DNA of 35,482 nucleotides from Oehlia diaphana (Eukaryota > Glomeromycota > Glomeromycetes > Glomerales > Glomeraceae): the NCBI GenBank assembly GCA_003833135.1, contig QZLH01000337.1, positions 9,741-45,222 on the forward strand, written 5' to 3'. The translations under genes and the position numbers were made by a program. The notes below the pieces were generated by a model. It was not told the DNA's origin, did not search any database, and was given only the letters and a program-made list of their open reading frames with translations. Positions 11,097 through 20,726 of the stretch are shown in pieces. Positions within the stretch are counted from its first letter, which is position 1. The number at the start of each line of letters is the position of its first letter.

Positions 11097-11600
11097 ATGA
11101 TATCATAACAGTATGGTTTGATAATTATATCGATATATTTTCAACATCATCACAACATCTTCATGATAACATCACAATTTTTAAATGATATCGTAACAGT
11201 ACAGTTTTGATAATCATAACGATACATTTTAACATCATTGTAACATCATCACAAAAATATCACGATTTTTAAATAATATTGTAACAGTATAGCTTTGATA
11301 ATCATAATGATACATTTTCAACATCATCATAACATCTTTATGATGATATCATAATTTTTTTGAAGATATTGCGACAATATAGTTATGATAATCTTAACAA
11401 TACCTTTCTAACATCTTTGCGATATCAAATTATGAAATCAATATGATATCATTCTGATATCAAAATGTTACCGATTTTAATATTGTGAAGATGTTGGAAA
11501 GGTATCGTTAAGATTATCATAACTATATCATCGCGATATCTTCAAAAAAAATTGTGATGTCATCGTAAAGATGTTGAAAATGTATCATTAAAATATTATG
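11097..11600. repeat. Satellite-like 88-bp tandem units ending in a large inverted repeat
   Basis: Three tandem units start at 11097, 11185 and 11273 (88, 88 and 90 bp), each opening ATGATATCRTAACAG or a close variant and containing GATAATCATAACGATACATTTT. A fourth, diverged unit starts at 11363. The last part (about 11307-11417) is the reverse complement of about 11489-11600, with a roughly 70-bp loop containing three further GATATC sites. The arms differ mainly by C/T or G/A transitions. The sequence could be a foldback or MITE-like element that has amplified as a satellite. No coding capacity is visible. Confidence 0.8.
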
Positions 11601-12393
11601 GTGAATTTGAAGATTTCAGCAAAAAAATTAATATCTAATCCTATAAAATTTCCTTATACTGGCAATGCAATTATGCATCTTACTTTACATATATATTTGG
11701 GATTTTATTTAAGTAAATAATCTTAGTTTTTGGACTTATAAATTTTAAATTTAAGTTATAAAGATATGTTAGTTAGAATTTAGAAGTAAAAATATAATGA
11801 TTAATTTATTTATACATATTTTTTTATATTTTTTAAAATATATATTTATTGAAATACCAGTTTTAGATATTTAAAATTCCAGATTTTAAATATGAAAAGT
11901 AGGTTATTGAAATTAGAAGTTGTAATTTAGAAAATATTGGTAGAATATTACAAATATTTCTTTCTTATTTTATAAATATTAGTTTTTTAGATAAAGGGTA
12001 AATATTATTATAGATGAGTATAGCCAATTGAAAGCTGAAAAAGGAATAATTTTTGAAATATTATTTATATCTATATATTGACTTTATCAGCTTACCTTTT
12101 TTAAGTTAAACTAACCTGCAACTTGGATTTTTTTAAGTCAAACTGAACTGAACAACTTCAAAGTATTAAATAGAGTTGAATAACCTTATCAGCATGATTC
12201 AATTTGGTTTAATATAACTTGAACTTAATAATATAAATCAAACTTCTTATATTTTTTTTTTATTATTTCATATTTATATAAATTTTTAGGATTTACATAT
12301 TTATTTAAAAATAATAAAATTTTTTTATAGTCTAAAAAAAATATTTTTTTTAAATAATATATATTGATTATTAATAGTATTTCATATATTTAA
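11601..12393. other. AT-rich intergenic DNA, no gene seen
   Basis: About 0.8 kb of A/T-dominated sequence with poly-A/T runs and stops in all frames. I see no gene, RNA or clear repeat in it. Confidence 0.6.
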
Positions 12394-13152
12394 TACAGTT
12401 AACTTCTTTTATAGTTACTTTTATTATAGTTACATCTTACTATATAATCATATCAGTTAAATATTCAAAATAATACTTTATTATTAAAATCTATTTTATA
12501 TAATCACAATCTATCTATAATCACTATTATACCTATTCTTAAAAATCTTATATTAAACAAACCATTAATAATTATAGTTATGTAAAGAATATATTAAATT
12601 ATTTGATATAAAAAGATATACTACAGTTTATTAGAATTATTTCATTATGATCATTGATAAGTTATTTAATATAATATTAAAAATTGTATATTTAGTGATT
12701 ATAAACTGGAAAATGATTAATAGCTTGTTAAAATTGTTTTATTATAACAAATCAAATGGTAGTAAATTTTCTTTCTATGATAAAATTACTACTCGAAAAC
12801 TATTTAATATTTTTTTTTAATTTTAGAAATTGATTTAGTAATTGGATTTTGATGTTATGATAAATTAAGATTAGTGGAATTACTATTCCAAAACTATTTA
12901 ATATTTTTAATTTTAAAAATTGATCTAATGAATTGATATATTTTATATTATTAAAATCATTTATTAAAATAAATTGAATGGTAGTAAGATTACCTCTTTA
13001 TAATTAATATTATTAGAGTTATGATATAATAAAGTTTTTAAGTATAATCTAAAATTAATAATATATAAGAAATTTTTGATATAATTATATTTCTTTATAG
13101 TTATCTAATATAAACTATTCCAAATGTGTGACTATAAAGAGAGTTGACTATA
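12394..13152. mobile_element. pogo/Tigger-like non-autonomous element with 25-bp inverted ends
   Basis: The left end, TACAGTTAACTTCTTTTATAG then TTAC, matches the reverse complement of the right end (13128-13152) over 25 bp with only C/T differences, once both include the TA dinucleotide. TA target sites and CAGTTRAC termini are characteristic of the pogo/Tigger branch of the Tc1/mariner superfamily. The 759-bp element has an internally duplicated block of about 60 bp (copies near 12785 and 12880, containing AACTATTTAATATTTTT). No transposase relic is readable. Confidence 0.6.
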
Positions 13153-14320
13153 TATTTTTATATTTGTATTTGGTTTAATTGCATTAATAAAAATGTAAAT
13201 GATGATAAAAAAAATTTATAATAAAAAATATTCAAACAAAATAACATTTATTCTTCCAATAGTTTAAATCTTTTAATACTTTTAAAAAGATAGAATTTTA
13301 AAAAAATAAACTGGTAATTTTATTCTTTAAAATAAGTATTATTAAATTACTCAGTTAAATTTACAAAAAAATATTTACATAAAAAGTTTTAAATATTTAA
13401 AATTTGGTAATTTACATAATTAGTTTAAAACTGAAATAAAAAAATCATATATATATATTTTAATTTGCATAATTCAGATTAACAGATTGATACTTATTTA
13501 TTAAAAAACTTAAAATATTAAATTTTATCTTAATATTTTAATTCTATCTTTTACTAATTTAATTTTTTAAAATAAATGCTAATATTGATACAATTTTTGG
13601 TATTTTTATATTCTTTATATACATGCTTAAAAATTAATACTTTGTAAAATTCATAGATTAAATTATTAATTTTTACTATAGTAAACAAACCAATAGAAAT
13701 GTGTAAATAGTTTTTTGATTTGAAGTTGCATAATATTATTGTGATTTATGTAAAAAGTATGTAAACCCTAAACTCTTAATAACATTAATAACATTTAACA
13801 TTGATATAAATGATGCAAAAGACATATCTTTTCAAGTTCCTCTTTTGTAAATTCAAATCAATATACTGTATACTTTCCAAATATCTAAAGTAATTGTTCT
13901 ATTTGCATGACAAATAATGTATAAATTTAGTGCACAGATGATTTAGCTTTTCTTATAACTTTACTTACATTAAAGTTCAGTAAATACAAAAGATATAATG
14001 AATCAGAATGGTTTCGTATATTAATTTACATTGATAAAATTTGAACAATTAAATTCCTTTTTCAAATATTAATTATGGTCAAGAATTTTATTTTGATCTT
14101 CGGGGAAAACAAGGAATAAAATTATTAAAGTGAAGCCCAACAAAAATAAAGAAATATAAAATGAAAGAAAGATCTTTCAATCGAAATAATATAATTACCA
14201 ACTAAATAATAATCAAATCTAATTTATTTGTTCATAAGTACCTTGAATAACTAAATTAATCCCTTACGAATTTTTTGCACAAATAAAAACGCGCTTTTAT
14301 TGAGAATTAATCTTATTATT
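13153..14320. other. AT-rich intergenic DNA, no gene seen
   Basis: About 1.2 kb between the pogo-like element and the stop codon of the p23 gene. Composition is near-homopolymeric in places, with no coding-like track longer than chance. The last 100-200 bp presumably include the 3' UTR of the minus-strand p23 gene. Confidence 0.6.
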
Positions 14321-15280
14321 TTATTTTTCTGATTCTTCACTCTTAATCTCTTTCTCTTCACTCTTAATTTCTTTCTCTTCACTCTTAATTTCTTTCTCTT
14401 CACTCTTACTTTCTTCACTAATTTCACTTGATTCTTCCTTTGTCGAGTCATTGATCTTGGTAGTATCATCAACTGTTTCCAAACCAGGCATATCCTCATC
14501 CGAGTCATCCTAAAATATAAAAGTGAGTAAAATAACTATAATATATATCAATAACTTCGATAAACTTACGAGTGCAGAGTCCGAGCCTTCTCCCATTAGA
14601 TTAGAGAAATCCATTCCTCCTGTAGGATCTGGACCTCCTTCATCCTCATCTTCATCTTCATCTTTCCATTTAGAAAAATCGGTCTTGAGAAATGGGATCT
14701 TTTTTTTATCCTTTTGTAAACGTGGCCAGTAATCTTGTTTTTGTTCGGCCTTTTCAAGAACTAAAAAGATGTTTCGTGGAGTCGTGGAACGCTTTGCAGT
14801 CTATACGAAAGAGAATAAATAATCAGACGTTATATTTAAAAATTTTCGATTAAAAATTGAATAATAAATGTCAACTTTAACATATTTGAGAAATTGACGT
14901 ACTAAATCTCTCTAAATTTACGAAATTTATTTTTTTCCATATTACAAACCTCGGGCTTAAGATCTTTGTAAAATTCCAACTCAAATCCATATAAACTCTG
15001 CTCTGGACCAGATTTCCCTTCAAAGGAGATCTTGTTTTCAGTCACGTTAATTTTCGGTTCTTTACAGTCAGTTACATTTATTGTAATATAAAGTTCGTTG
15101 CTGCGTTGTGCCCAAAGTACTTCGGGGTGAAGAATTTTACTAAAGTGAATGAAAGAAATGTTCAAATAATTTTAGTAAAAGTAGTAAAAGATAAACGGAG
15201 TTGTAAAAAGGTTACGTGTAACGAGAATACTAAAGAATAAATACAAAAAAATCCCACAATTTTACTTACTTATTAGACAT
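14321..15280 (-). CDS. SBA1: p23/Sba1 (Wos2) Hsp90 co-chaperone, CS domain
   Basis: Four exons splice in frame to 206 residues: 15280-15270, 15139-14950, 14800-14570 and 14509-14321. The first exon is only 11 nt. The CS domain spans about residues 5-110, with the p23 signature HPEVLWAQRS (8-17), a DYWPRL motif (90-95) and FLKTDFSKWKDEDE (104-117). The WPRL and FxxTDFxxWxDEDE motifs are diagnostic for p23 rather than for NudC or Sgt1. An acidic tail follows, with GGMDFSNLMG and three tandem KSEEKEI heptapeptides. Family members stabilise the closed ATP state of Hsp90 and assist client maturation in cytosol and nucleus. Length agrees with fungal relatives (about 190-220). The promoter carries a heat-shock element. 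Confidence 0.94.
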
Positions 15281-15373
15281 TATTGAAACCTTTTAAAAGA
15301 AAGTATCCGAAACGTTTCTGAATAATGAAAAGAAAGAAAAGAAACGAGATCTTTGATAAAGATTTAAATTTAG

Positions 15374-15381
15374 TGACGTCA
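15374..15381. promoter_or_regulatory. CRE-like site TGACGTCA
   Basis: A perfect 8-bp palindromic CRE/ATF site about 95 bp upstream of the p23 start codon and 5 bp from the heat-shock element. bZIP factors of the Atf1/CREB type bind this sequence in fungi; function here is inferred. Confidence 0.5.
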
Positions 15382-15386
15382 ACAGT

Positions 15387-15399
15387 TTCGCGAATGTTC
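15387..15399. promoter_or_regulatory. Heat-shock element, three perfect units
   Basis: TTCgcGAAtgTTC has the canonical nTTCnnGAAnnTTCn spacing, about 107-119 bp upstream of the p23 ATG. Hsp90 co-chaperone genes are established HSF1 targets, so position and gene identity agree. A second imperfect cluster (GAA...TTCtGAA) lies at 15309-15322. Confidence 0.7.
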
Positions 15400-15466
15400 T
15401 GGTTAAATGAATAACATTATGAATTAGCTACGTAAATTTTATAATTCACATGATTATTTTTAGATA

Positions 15467-15474
15467 TCACGTGA
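15467..15474. promoter_or_regulatory. E-box-like TCACGTGA upstream of p23
   Basis: Palindromic TCACGTGA, 187 bp upstream of the p23 start; a variant TCACATGA lies at 15446-15453. The same box recurs upstream of other genes in this window. Confidence 0.45.
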
Positions 15475-15736
15475 TTAAAAATTTTCATTTTAAAAAACAT
15501 TAAACCTAATTTATTCAGTTTTATTACATTTTTGGATAATTTACAAAATTAAAGCTTTGTAACATTCATATTAGTCTAAATTGTGTTAAACACAAAATGT
15601 GTATGCCAGTAAAGGGATATATACATTTAACAGAAAGGGGAAAGAATAAATAAAAAAAAATTGACATAATAAACTTTACCCGACATCATTCTAGGTTAAA
15701 ATATATGACGCGTAATCCGTTTCTATATAAAATAAT

Positions 15737-16914
15737 TCAGGGACATAATTTTTTAGCCTTATGTGAATCATCATCGTCTTCATCATCGCTAATAATAATT
15801 ATTTCTGCAGGTTTGGTTTTTCTTTTTCCCCTCGTAGGACTTGTGTCTTCTGGTTCTTCTTTGATAACAATTGGCTCTTCCTTAATTTTAACATCTAACA
15901 ATTGGTTGTTATTATGATTTTGTGTTGATATACAATTCCTTCCATTTAGTGAAGGTTGGATTGATAAGCGCGGATTGGGGATGTTGTGCCCACGAGCAAT
16001 TAAGTAAGCAGCTGGACGATAGTGTAAATGTAAAACTGCCAAAGGAGGTCCTTGCTCTTGCAAATACGTGTCAAATCTTGTAATTGATGGATTCGGTACA
16101 GGTTGAACATCATATTGTGTTGCGATTTTGATAGATCTCGTATCCTTGCTCTCTGGGATGACAGCTGGTTCAACATCATAATCAGGTGGAGGATTTACAT
16201 TCCATGGAACGCGTTTGGCACGATAAAAGTATACTGATACGGCGCCTGGCCCTCCGAAAGAATAAGTTTTAGTCGAATTATAATTATCGGCCTCTCCTTT
16301 CCAAATGGTAGGATCGAATTTAAAAAAATAAATCTTGTCCCGATTTTTGCTCCAAAAGCACGTTCGTGTATCAGCAAGTTTATTAGAATTGATATCAGTA
16401 TAAGAGTAATCATACTCTCCATCCACATATAAAAACACTTTTATTGGATTTGCATGACTACATTTTAAAGCTGGTGCAGAAAATCGTATAGCATATCTTT
16501 CTCCAAATTCGTGAACGGCTGCAAAAGTTGTAACTGGACTATTCATTACAACGTAATAAATATTAAATAATAAATAAAAAATAAAAAATAAAAAATAAAA
16601 AAATAAAATAAAAAATATTTGATTATATGAAAATAGAAAGAAAATCAAATTGAAAGCAGCTTAATTTATACGCAAACCTTTTACACTGTATTTCAGAATT
16701 CTCATTGCAAGTATAAGAAGGACTTGGAAGTATTTTCTTTAAGAAGTTTTATATGACTAAATTAGTTTCAAACTAAAAAAAAGGTAAAACACATACAAAA
16801 GAAACTAACACCAATGAAGTAAATGATTACCTTTTGCGGGTCGACTTGTTCAGTAACCTCTGGTAGTGGTACATTATTTACCAGAATTTCTAATCGAAAG
16901 CCATCTAACAACAT
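15737..16914 (-). CDS. DUF7918-like nuclear protein with SUMO-type motifs
   Basis: Exon 1 (16914-16831) encodes 28 residues, MLLDGFRLEILVNNVPLPEV and eight more, ending at a good GTAATC donor. Exon 2 runs from about 16540 to the TGA at 15737 and encodes about 268 residues. The 5' edge of exon 2 is uncertain: candidate AG acceptors near 16539-16533 do not keep phase with that donor, so another junction or small exon may exist. The N-terminal half (FGERYAIRF, IKVFLYVDG, KIYFFKFDP, VSVYFYRA) is a beta-rich domain that I recall as DUF7918, found in many fungi with no assigned function. The tail has two IKEEP motifs, a basic GKRKTKP patch and an EIIIISDDEDDDD stretch, suggesting a nuclear, SUMO-linked role. 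It is divergent from GNA1. Confidence 0.65.
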
Positions 16915-16981
16915 TTTCTTTAGCCACTATAAATTTTATGAAATAATTCGACTTATCAAAGAATTGATTTAAATTATTACG

Positions 16982-17101
16982 GACTTAAAATACCGATTTA
17001 CTGCGCCAGGTGATCAGATTACGCCGGATAATTTATCAATTCTTTCACCTTATCCTGATCCTGATGCACATAACGCATATATTTGGATTTTTAGAGTCTA
17101 A
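16982..17101 (+). other. Orphan coding-like segment in the divergent promoter
   Basis: An open stretch of about 39 codons ending in TAA at 17099-17101 has protein-like composition: TAPGDQITPDN, SPYPDPDAHNAYIWIF. It has no ATG in frame and no obvious acceptor upstream, yet it is less AT-biased than the surrounding intergenic DNA. It lies between the DUF7918-like gene (start 16914) and GNA1 (start 17208). It may be a gene fragment, a relic exon, or chance. I do not recognise the family. Confidence 0.35.
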
Positions 17102-17207
17102 ATTTAGATAAACCAATGATAAATATAAAAATACTAAATATGGAATTATAAAGACAGCAAATATGTATGGTTTTATTTCACTTTAATAACCGATACAAAT
17201 TTTGAAA

Positions 17208-18102
17208 ATGTCGGAATATATTTTTGATGAATCATTGATTTCAACCGAGATACAAGATGCGTTATCACCTAATTTAAAGTTAAGACCGCTCGCAAAGGAT
17301 GATTTTGATAAAGGTTTGTATATTCCTAAATATAAAGCTCAGGCTCAGTAATAGAACTGTAAAAGCATATATATTGGAACCAATAATTAAGGAAAAAGAG
17401 TTCGTAGAAAAGTTCGTAGAAAATAATATAAATTATTTATAATTTATTAAGATCGGAACCATAACGGCGCAGTAACCTTAACTATATTCTCCTTTAATGA
17501 ATAGGAATTTTTGATTGTTTAGAACAACTTTCAATTACGGGAGACATTTCACAGAAAAAATTTGTTGGTAATGCTTCTTATGTTTAGTTTAAAATTTATT
17601 TAACAATTTTTAAATAGAGAATTTTTTTCGTAATAGAACAATTTGAAGAAATGAAAAAAGCTGGCGGATACTATACGATTGCTATTGAGGATGAAGATCA
17701 AGGAAAGATCGTAGGTCTAGGAACTTTATTTGTGGAAATGAAATTTCTGAGGAACTGCGGAAAGGTAAGCGGGTGTGTTTATTTTAGATTATACATAATT
17801 CGTTTGGCTTAACATTTTTTATAATTATATAAAGGCAGGACATATAGAGGATATTGTTGTACACGATTCACAAAGGGGAAAAAGTCTGGGGAGAAGGTAA
17901 GGAAATCTGATAATCTATGTTATGCTGTTTAACTTGCTAAATATTTTTCAATTCTAGAATCATTGATCAGCTTAAACATATTGGCAAAGAACTTGGATGT
18001 TATAAGTTAATTTTGAATTGTAACGAAAAAAATGTTCCTTTTTATGAGAAATGTGGACTGACTTTAAAAGATGTGCAAATGACTTTATATACAACGACGT
18101 AA
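17208..18102 (+). CDS. GNA1: Glucosamine-6-phosphate N-acetyltransferase
   Basis: Five exons (17208-17313, 17505-17567, 17637-17764, 17835-17896, 17958-18102) splice in frame to 167 residues, close to the 150-165 typical of Gna1. The enzyme transfers acetyl from acetyl-CoA to glucosamine-6-phosphate in the hexosamine pathway to UDP-GlcNAc, which feeds chitin, N-glycans and GPI anchors. Visible family blocks are LRPLAKDDFDKG (about 25-36), the LSITGDIS loop (about 43-50), GGYYTIAIED and GKIVGLGTLFVE, and AGHIEDIVVHDSQRGKSLGRR (100-120), whose QRGKSLG forms the GNAT acetyl-CoA pyrophosphate loop. Near the C-terminus is NVPFYEKCG, with the conserved Tyr. The ATG at 17208 begins MSEYIFDESL and is the only good start. 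The gene converges on BLOC1S6, with only 137 bp between the two stops. Confidence 0.96.
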
Positions 18103-18239
18103 GAGAAGATTTGGGTATTGGAAATTATACATTCTCGAAAACAAATATCAATGGCGCGCAGTTTAATTTACAAAATAGATTTTAACATAATTTATTATAT
18201 CATTAGACATTTATTTAAAATTTGAATAAATTATTTAAT

Positions 18240-18997
18240 TTATCCTTCAGTTTTTTCAAAAGATGTATCTTTTGTAACTTCAATTTTACTTTCAACAACT
18301 GACGTAGTCGATGATGAACTAAATTCAATTTCTCTTCTAACAACTTTTTCCTTTCCTTTTCCTTTATCTTTTGTTTTATCTTTTTTCTTTTTCTTGGATA
18401 TTTTTGTTGAAACAACAACAGCCTTGGGAACAGAAGGAGGGGGATTATTCTCCACAATTTTAGCAGCCAAAACTGTTTGATCGAAATTTCTTTCCCGTTT
18501 TTGTATTTCAGCAATTTGTGCCAATTGCTGCTCTTTCATTATTTTAAGTTGAGAAACTCGCTGGTTTAAATTTTTAGAACGTGATAACATCGATATCATA
18601 GTATTACGTATATATTGAAGCTTTTCGTGATATTGGGGAATTTTCGAGAACTTTTAATTCATATAAAAAGATAAATTAATATGTTTTTTATTAGGTCTTC
18701 TCATATTACTTATATTACAAAATCAAAGACACAGACACTTAACGCTATATATTCGTAATTATCTTGATTTTCCATTCTCGTGTTTGTTGTTTTCATTTCT
18801 TCCAAGAGAAGTTTTTGTCTCCTTCTATAGATGGGGAATAAAATAAATAAAATATAAAGTTCGATGATCCTATACTTTATAACTTACTCTAATTCTCGTA
18901 ATTGTTCTTCAACTTGCGTTAAAGTTGGTATGAAATGAGCTAAAAATCCTTCGGACAATAAAGGAATAGCAGGATTAATATTTTCTGATAATTCCAT
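18240..18997 (-). CDS. BLOC1S6: Pallidin, BLOC-1 subunit 6 homologue
   Basis: Three exons (18997-18888, 18824-18737, 18650-18240) give 202 residues. The first encodes NPAIPLLSEGFLAHFIPTL followed by a coiled coil; LSEGFL...PxL is the conserved N-terminal pallidin block. The third begins FSKIPQYHEKLQYIRNTM, matching the pallidin YHxKLxxIRxxM block, then a long coiled coil (KNLNQRVSQLKIMKEQQL). Beyond residue 130 is a fungal-type extension with a Lys-rich run (KKKKKDKTKDKGKGK) and Ser/Thr. The exon 2 donor (GTCTGT) is weak, so that junction is the least certain. The frame is also open upstream of the chosen ATG to an AG at 19029, so a further 5' exon is possible. Pallidin is a SNARE-interacting subunit of BLOC-1, acting in endosome-to-lysosome/vacuole sorting. 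The gene is divergent from VMA3. Confidence 0.8.
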
Positions 18998-19267
18998 TGC
19001 CCTATTTTTTTTTTGACCTGAAGTAGTTTCTGAAAAAAGATTAAACGAAGTGTCAGGTGCCACAAGATCGAGGTGTCAAGCTTGCTGTTTCTATCTTCTA
19101 TAATTTATGTATCTCGAAAACGCGTATAAAAAAAGTCTCTGATTAAATGATTGATAAGATCTTTTAGATTTATTGGCTGACTTGAGTAACCATAAAAATT
19201 GTATAAATATTATAAATATTTATTTCTAATAATCATCTCAAACAACAAATTTTATTTTTTTTTAACA
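18998..19267. promoter_or_regulatory. Shared divergent promoter region, BLOC1S6 / VMA3
   Basis: The 270 bp between the two divergent start codons must hold both core promoters. Both products act at the endosome/vacuole. No TCAYGTGA box, HSE or CRE is seen here. Poly-T tracts lie close to the VMA3 start. Confidence 0.45.
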
Positions 19268-20221
19268 ATGGCAACAAATGCTTGTCCAGTTTTTGCGCCA
19301 TTTTTTGGTTTTGGAGGAGTTGCAGCTGCAGTAAGTTATTAAATAATTTTTCAAGTATTTTTACATTCTTTTTAACTTTACTTTTTCACCACGTAAATTA
19401 CAAGATGATAATCAGCTGTAAGTTTAAAATAATAATTTTATATTGTTCAACTTTGAGATTTATTTTTTCATTAATGTAATTCTATACCAAAGCAATCGGA
19501 GCTGCCTATGGGACTGCAAAAGCAGGAATTGGTATTGCTGGCGCCGGTACATTTCGACCGGAACTTATTATGAAGGTAATTTCGTACATATTAATCTTAT
19601 TTCTTTCACTTTTGTTCAAAGTATTCATCATTAATAATAATTTTAGTCGCTTTTACCCATTATTATGGCCGGTATTATTGCTGTTTATGGTCTTGTGATG
19701 TCAGTTTTAATAACGGGATCTAGTATGTATTTAAAATTATTGTTTAAAGTATTAGTCTTCCCTTTTTAATATTGTTAAAATTTACATTTTAGTGTCACCA
19801 ACTGCTGACTATTCATTATTTACGTGAGTATTATAATTTAATATTTCGTATTTTACGTATTTGATATCATGGAGTTTAATTTTTTTATTTATTATTTGAC
19901 AATGAAGTGGATTTCTTCATATGGGTTCTGGACTTGGTGTTGGACTTTCCGGATTAGCAGCTGGGTATACTATTGGTGTGGTCGGTGACGCTGTAAGTTT
20001 TTTACCTAATTCAATTCTTCTTTGTAAGTCGATTAAGTCAATTCTTTTTCTAATAAGAAAATTTCCTTTTAAAGTGTGTAAGAGCTCATGCGCAACAACC
20101 AAGACTCTTTGTAACTATGGTCTTAATATTGATTTTTGCAGAAGTGTTAGGTCTTTATGGTTTAATTGTGGGTTTAATATTGAATACTAAAGCAGAAAAT
20201 GATTGTCAATTATATGGTTGA
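19268..20221 (+). CDS. VMA3: V-type H+-ATPase proteolipid subunit c
   Basis: Seven exons (19268-19330, 19405-19417, 19493-19575, 19647-19722, 19793-19823, 19908-19992, 20075-20221) splice in frame to 165 residues, the usual length. Exon 2 is a 13-nt microexon that restores the missing MIIS(S) of helix 1. The protein has four hydrophobic helices. Family blocks are [10 protein letters not shown] (6-15), [58 protein letters not shown] and [20 protein letters not shown]. Glu140 in IFAEVLG is the proton-carrying carboxylate of helix 4 (Glu137 in yeast Vma3). The single Glu in helix 4, the four-helix length and the CPVFAPFFG start favour subunit c over c''. The c-ring translocates protons into vacuole, endosome and Golgi. 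Confidence 0.97.
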
Positions 20222-20726
20222 TCTTTTTTAACTTCCAAATAAGGTTTTTTCAAAAATATATGTAATTTTAACTTTTGTATTACTAATATTTATTTAATAT
20301 TGGGAATAACAATATCTTCATTATTGGAATGTAGGATAATTAAAAAGATAGTTGATTGATATCATAGAATTATGCATCATTATTCAAGCATCTTAACCTT
20401 TTAATAACTATTCCAGTAGGTTAACGTGTTCAGGAATGATACAAAAACAATATTATACTTTATAGAATTTTTAATTATTTCATATTTTGGTATCAAAATA
20501 AAGTATAAATTATAATTAATTAAATTAACTAACTATTGAAAATTAATAAATGTAGACAAATACTACAAATACTGAAATATAAATTAATTTCTATGTTCTA
20601 AAACAAATCTAATGAATATATGCCTGATCAAATATAAATTTTATTAAATTTATGAAATTTATTAAACTTATGGTATTCTTTTTCATTTTCAGCAGATTTT
20701 TATTATGCCTTTGAGCTTCAAAATAG

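Noticed and set aside
16547..16648. Upstream extension of the DUF7918-like frame beyond 16546
   Set aside because: It begins at TTG, encodes almost only Phe, Ile, Leu and Tyr from an A/T-run, and is better explained as intron.
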